From positions 272,057,930 to 272,121,929 of the forward strand of contig JARYHS010008074.1 of NCBI GenBank assembly GCA_031002005.1: DNA of 64,000 nucleotides, read 5' to 3'. Position numbers and translations under genes: made by a program. This DNA is from Vandiemenella viatica (Eukaryota > Arthropoda > Insecta > Orthoptera > Morabidae). Position 1 is the first letter of the stretch. Every line of letters starts with the position of its first letter. The notes beneath the pieces are model-generated. The model ran no database searches. It saw nothing but the letters and a program-made list of their open reading frames with translations, and was not told where the DNA came from. Below are positions 58,715-64,000 of this stretch, piece after piece.

Positions 58715-59821
58715 TAGTGTTGCAAACTGAAAAAAAAACAAAATGTTTTTTTTCAGATTTGTGAAAAAAAACATGAAAAAAAACTTAGCACCCTCGTTTT
58801 TTTTCTAAATTTGGTTTTTTTTTCAGAAAACTATATATTTGATAAATTATAGTTTTATTTATGGAACTTACATTTTACATGTGTGTTTTAAACCTTACTA
58901 AATCATATAATATCTTACATAATGATTCATCAATGTATCTATATAGGTAACATAATTTTTTATTCATCTTCTATGTCGGAACCACATTCACAAGTATCAG
59001 TACTACCAACACTAGTTCGGTCGGAGTTGGAATTTTCTGTTTCTTCTTCTGTCCCCTCTAGATCCATAACTTCAGAAATAGTTACATTTTCTTTTACTGG
59101 TTGTATTGCATGCAAAAGCTTTTGAGATTGCAATTTTAAATTGTGAGCAAAGTACACACTGTGAATGAAGACTGCGCCGATAGTTCTGTATTACGGTCTT
59201 TTAAGTTTGAATTTAAATATATTATCATACAAAATAGGAGCTTTATTTGTTTTCAATCGTTGGTTTACGCCAACGGTTGCAAGGAAATTATTCATAATTA
59301 CTGATAATGACTCAGTATTATCACTATACGCTGCGAGTTTTACAAGTATACGAATATAAGGAATGCACAACAAGTAATAAAAAGAGGCAAAAAACGGTAG
59401 TTAAATTTCCTAATGTTTTGAAAAGATTCGTAGGTCTACAGATAAATTTGTAGGGCCTGGCAGCACTAGTTCAAATAGCGATTATCAATCCAAACAATGG
59501 GGAACGGCCGAACGGGGATTCCTTCTCAAGCAACCTAGCCTTTTCGGGAAGTCCCCTTTCGTAAAAGAAAACTTCAGTCGATGTTACCAATATTTTTGTA
59601 TTTTTTTTTTCTACTGAACCAGAAAGTTATAGTAGATTTAAAAGTAAGATAAGTACTTAGTATAAACTCTAAAACAGTCATATTAAATGATAAATGCCTT
59701 AAAAATTTGAAATTTAGTAGTTATGAAAAAAAACATGTCCCAGAAAAAAAAACATGTTTTTTTTCAGTTTTTTTCATGTTTTTTTTTCACGTCAGAAAAA
59801 AACTGTTTTTTTACAACACTA
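58715..59821. mobile_element. Non-autonomous hAT element
   Basis: The ends TAGTGTTGCAAAC and (reverse complement) TAGTGTTGTAAAA are short TIRs. The perfect 8-bp duplication TACGTGAC lies at 58707-58714 and 59822-59829, diagnostic of hAT. Both subterminal regions are dense in (A)8CATG / CATG(T)8CAG words, likely transposase binding clusters. Minus-strand frames at 58960-59157 (acidic) and 59191-59373 may be eroded coding sequence, but no BED zinc finger or hAT dimerisation motif is recognisable. Confidence 0.88.
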
Positions 59822-59829
59822 TACGTGAC

Positions 59830-60230
59830 TAAATCATAAATACCACTGTACATAAGAACACCCATTTGCTGTTCTTAAAGAACCTCTACCTCTTTCAGGA
59901 CAGTGATTTTGCAATCTTTTCATTTCTGAACGTTACTATACATTAAAGCTCTGTTACAACACATGTGATACAACGTTGATTTCCATAGATAAAAGGCGAT
60001 ATTTTCTCCTTGTTTCATCATCAGTCATGAACACGAAAAAATCTTGGCTGTAAATGTAAAATGTCTTCGGGAGCCATTGTGTTTGCTCGATATAATGATG
60101 ATAATGTTTTATTCATGGACAAGTATACTCAAGGCGTGTCAAATAACTGTGCCTAACACATGTCGCGTAACTGTGAACAGTAACTGGAAAGAGACGTAAA
60201 CAGTAACAGCGTGCAGCAAACACTTCAACG
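59830..60230. other. AT-rich spacer
   Basis: Nothing recognised. Confidence 0.5.
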
Positions 60231-60354
60231 ACTAATAATTATTCTTTAATAACTATGCGAATACAACTGCAGTTGGATATTATTTATTTCGCGGACGCGT
60301 TTTGTCTCTCTTCGACAGTTGTATTGGCGTAGTTATTAAAGAATAATTATTAGT
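60231..60354. mobile_element. Long-TIR hairpin element, short copy
   Basis: ACTAATAATTATTCTTTAAT at one end and its inverse at the other, with ~35-bp arms. The core GCGGACGCGTTTTG matches the copy at 54681-54971. The intervening ~170 bp of the long copy is missing here. Confidence 0.75.
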
Positions 60355-61034
60355 TTAACAAGAAACTGTGGAAGAAATGGCGTACAATACTTACATACTT
60401 CACCGACGTCTACATCGCTAGCCACGGAATGGCGCTGCCAGGTAATGTGCCTGCCAACATGCGGGAACCTTGTATCACACTCTACCACTAAGATAGTTCT
60501 GAACAAATGACATGAGCCCTGTTTATATACGCTGTATGTTCTAGCAGTCGACGTTAAAATGGTCCAATACCGCTAGCAGGTAACCTCGCGAATTATGTCC
60601 AAAGGCATCCACGCAGTATAACATTCCACAACGAAGTTGTCGCTAATTTACATCTCCCGCCACAAATACAGTCCAAGATACGCAAGGACTCCTCTATAAA
60701 TACCAAACCTTGTCAATCAGCACTAAAATATTTTGTAATGAAAAAGTTCATGATAGGAAGCATGAAAATATTCCATTTTAAAGTAGACGGTATCGAATTG
60801 TGGATGCAGGCAATGCCACAACTGTTAAACTGCACGAATGTTGCGCTAAAATCTATTACTGCCTATTACTGCCACTCGAACGAACAGTCTACCATTCTGC
60901 TGTTAGTACACACTCAACGATCAATGGCAGGATTTTAGATGCAATCGATTCCCTTCCGCGCACTACGTTCAGATCTGCTTTAAGTCCTGGCAGACAGGTT
61001 AGATAGCGCTGCTAGAACAAGAATCATCCTGTAA
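60355..61034. other. Intergenic DNA
   Basis: No gene recognised; may include eroded upstream LINE sequence near 60740-61030. Confidence 0.4.
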
Positions 61035-61320
61035 CACTTTATAGAAGATATTAGGAAAAGAGCTAGTGCCAGACTACAAGCCCTGTATCCAGTTTTGAAT
61101 AGGGACATGAATCTCGCAGCATCTGTGGGTGTGCGTCTTTACTGCTCACTGGTCAGACCGATACTCGAGTACGCCTGTCCAGCGTGGGGACACATCATCG
61201 CCGCCTGCAAGCAGTTCAAAACAGAACACAAGGTTTCCTACCTCTGCCCTTCTTGAAGCTGCAAATCTACCAACGTTGAAAGCTCGGTTCCCCGAGCTTG
61301 CGAAAAAGTTCTACAAATAA
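61035..61320 (+). pseudogene. Jockey-like LINE RT C-terminal fragment
   Basis: Plus-strand reading: FIEDIRKRASARLQALYPVL, then VGVRLYCSLVRPILEYACPA and WGH (the thumb), then in a second frame RRLQAVQNRTQ, and in a third ALLEAANLPTLKARFPELAK to KKFYK and the stop at 61320. The order and spacing match Jockey-type C-termini. At least two frameshifts. The catalytic RT part is absent. Confidence 0.82.
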
Positions 61321-62539
61321 TGTCATGTACCTAAAAATCCATTGGTTAACGAGCTTGGCAATTATCCGATGGATGTTGGATCACTTAACCTACCACTGAA
61401 GATTTTCCAATAAGAAAAACGGCTATATGAAGACAAACCAGACGAGAAGACATGCGACATCTACCAGCAATAGGAGGTAATGTCAACCAGCAAAACCTCC
61501 ATCATACCGTACCTGTTACTATAAGGCAGTGAAGGTGTGTAACACTTTAATCGCTCAATACTACTTACTTCCGAGTTCTATAACTGCTTATCAATATTTT
61601 TCATAATGTAATTCTTGATGCCATTTACATAATTCCTCCAAAAATACTAGAGGAGAGAAGAACATTTTTCGTCATTGTAACGGAGGAACGATTTCAAATA
61701 ATCAAAGAGTGCATGATATATAATTGCAATGAAAAAAAGGCTAATTTATACAGAATAAAGAAAGTTATTAGTAAAACCTTTGTAGAAATAGTGTTATTGG
61801 AACACGCAAACACAGTGTAAAGGTTTTTAAAACATAGCTACAGCTTTAAGTAGTCAAGCTATCGTTTCAATTACAAAACATTATTGTCAGACGATAATCT
61901 TAGCCAAGCATTTACTATTAGGCCAATTGAATTTGTTTGAAAGGATGCATTAAGTGAAATATGTGGTGTAAATGAAAGACGGAATTATTACTTTAGACAT
62001 TGTCTTACAGAGAGTGAAGGCCGATGTAACAATTAACGACGAATTCTGAATGATTCCTCTGCGTGAAATGTGGTTTGTCAGCCAGGACCTAAGGCAGGTA
62101 TGAACGTAGTGCGCCGAAGGGAATTGACTGTATCTAAAATTTAATTATGCAAAAGTATACAGCCATAGCTTTCGAATCAGCAGCAGTAGTGAGTTTTATA
62201 ATTTCCCGCGTATCCTCAAGTTTCCATTACATCCGCCAGAACGCATTATTACATTTCAAGAGACAGACTTTATTTAATAATCATTGACTGATGCGGAGCA
62301 TGCTCATTGTTTTACGTATGTGGTTTCATGAATCGCGATAGGCCTTGCTGTTGGACTTTTCTGTATGGGGCTAAGTTAAGGACATAGTTTTTGTTCCATC
62401 TCTTCCAGCAAATCTAAAAGACTTTCGTCTTCGAATAACAGAAGCAGTTACAACCATAATAGCTTTTCCCGAAGATCGTAAATTAAAGAAGTTTCAAGGC
62501 AAATGTATTTTTCTAGTTAGTTTTACAGTTTTTCGACCA
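61321..62539. other. AT-rich intergenic DNA
   Basis: Nothing recognised. Confidence 0.45.
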
Positions 62540-62770
62540 ATTACCACTGCGTCGTAGGTGAGCGGTAACGCTCTGTCCTCTTGTTTGAGAGGATGCAGGT
62601 TGGAATCCTCGTCCGGCAATCCAGATCTCGGTTTTCTATGGTTTCTCGCAATTACTCCAGGCGAATGCCGGGATGGTTCCTTCAAAATTCCGTTACCGAA
62701 TGGTTCCAGTTTTTCTCCCAGTCCTTCCCCGTATTTGATTACCTCGACGTCGATGGCATAAAGCCACAAG
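62540..62770 (+). repeat. SINE family A copy
   Basis: The head has GCGTCGTAGGTGAGCGGTAACG, box B CAGGTTGGAATCCTCGTCCGG (mutated in the conserved TTCGA), a complete body and GTCGATGGCATAAAGCC at the end. Confidence 0.82.
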
Positions 62771-63734
62771 GGAAAAATGACTAGTTACACTGTGAACCGT
62801 GATAAGCCTTTGAATCCTTTACAGGTGTCCACGTGGTTTTAGACGTTACGTCAAAACATTGAATCAAATGCGTGCGGCATTATTGGCCGTGACACCCAGA
62901 TGGACTTATCGGTTGCCAAAGCGACAGAGTTTGAGTGTGCCAGGTAATCATCCGCCCAGGTCTCGGCCAAATTCAAATTAAAAAGACGAGAGGGAAAATT
63001 TTGTAAAAATATAAAATTATGAGGATTTGGTAATCAATTACAATAATTTTAAAGGGTTCGTAACTGTTTTGCATATGTAATATCTCGAACACAACTTTCT
63101 CCTTTCTCCTCGGAATGTAATGAGAAGAATAGCTACAAGATACTACTGCTACTCTGCTAGTGTTGATGTTCCAGAAGGGAGGCGGTAATTTCTGGTAAAT
63201 ACGCGATAAGAATGTGGCGTAGACTCCTTTCTTTGGTAGTGAGCTGATTTTTATTCCGGTGCGCTAATCATGAAATGTGAGAGGGCTGAAGTGTATCCAC
63301 CCGGCCGGCGTGCAGCGGGCGCAGTGCGTGCCTCGCATAGCTGACACTCGACTATCGATCTGGAAGGCGACCCTCCGCTGCAATAAATCATGTGCAGCAC
63401 AGTTCAAAGCCACCGCTCCTTGCTCCTGACCGCGCCACGAGCAGTAGCGCCTGCACCTTGCTTGGGTTACTGATTACTGCAAACGCGTATTCCAAAACAC
63501 TACAGCGTGTTTACGACAGCCATCAGGCAAAAGTAATCTGTCGCATAGCCACAGTGGCCGCTATCGGACCTTTAAAGCTAGTTAAATAGCAACCATAAAG
63601 CAGATGCCACCTAATTTGTTAATTTTTACTTGTCTTTAATTAGCAGCATTATGTACACGTATTCCGCAGAACACGCAGCATACAATCTTATCAATATTAG
63701 TTGCATTTACAATATACTCGGGCTTAAGGCATAA
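62771..63734. other. Intergenic DNA with GC-rich island
   Basis: Positions 63300-63450 are GC-rich (CCCGGCCGGCGTGCAGCGGG) with no product recognised. Confidence 0.4.
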
Positions 63735-64000
63735 TCTTTATATATAAAAATTCAGCCTCCGCATGTTTGTGCTAACAAAACTCTTATAACAAATTTACGC
63801 GTGTGACTTTTCTGTTTTCTTTTTTTGCATTTATTTCGAAAACTGTTGAGAAATTTGCAAAATTGGATGGTGACGCAGAATGTTTACGACTTTCCTATCA
63901 TGAGGGATAGAACATCAGAACTTTCACATCCAGCATCTGTGCAGAAGACGGAAACACCAAAAATATTGTATATCCCAAAGCACTAGAATTTGGTTTGTAA
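63735..64000 (+). mobile_element. Helitron 5' end, cut by the window edge
   Basis: A|TCTTTATATATAAAAATTC at 63735 is a typical insect Helitron 5' terminus. Downstream, GAACATCAGAACTTTCAC and CCAAAAATATTGTATATCC correspond to AACATTAGAACTTTCAT (about 7945) and CCAAAAATATTTTATATCC (about 8265) in the Helitron at 5842-8432. Both therefore belong to one family. Confidence 0.65.

Overview
The window is non-coding, transposon-dominated nuclear DNA of a large-genome animal, most likely an insect. Three things point that way: high AT content, LINE, SINE and DNA-transposon families of arthropod type, and tRNA-derived SINE copies every few kilobases. An orthopteran (grasshopper or locust) is my best guess, but this is inference only. 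I found no convincing host protein-coding gene, no true tRNA or rRNA gene, and no bacterial-style operon.

Region by region. A LINE remnant of I type (3938-5846) is split by a complete mariner-superfamily transposon (4003-5530) that has perfect 27-bp TIRs, a TA target duplication and an uninterrupted 346-codon transposase. A Helitron (5842-8432) abuts it, holds diverged internal tandem repeats and carries several SINEs. From 14328 to 17403 there is a Tc1/mariner-type element whose transposase core is gone; inside it sits a second TIR element with 35-bp TIRs starting CACAGTG and a 4-copy, 142-bp minisatellite. A nearly full-length RTE-like LINE follows on the minus strand (18132-21660), then a small RT scrap, a 5'-truncated Jockey-like LINE (23049-24620) and a CR1-like LINE with an internal deletion (26962-28830). 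A second Helitron candidate (31438-32189) is built almost wholly from four ~189-bp units.

The most striking element is at 42127-46508. It is a young LTR retrotransposon with near-identical ~658-bp LTRs, an ATCT target duplication and a TGT...ACA structure. It has no reverse transcriptase, protease or integrase, and encodes a gag-like leucine-zipper protein in two frames. Downstream lie a hAT MITE (52237-52465), an RTE-like RT scrap, two copies of a long-TIR hairpin element with a hammerhead-like motif, a hAT element with an 8-bp TSD (58715-59821), a Jockey-like 3' fragment and the 5' end of a third Helitron running off the window.

The elements do not form a pathway. They are parasitic layers nested in one another. 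Autonomous-type enzymes are present as one intact transposase and several broken LINE polymerases. The SINEs, MITEs, Helitrons and the LTR element would depend on enzymes encoded elsewhere. Nesting gives relative ages: the LINE at 3938 is older than the mariner, the SINE at 39481 is older than the hAT-like insert beside it, and the LTR element is among the youngest insertions.
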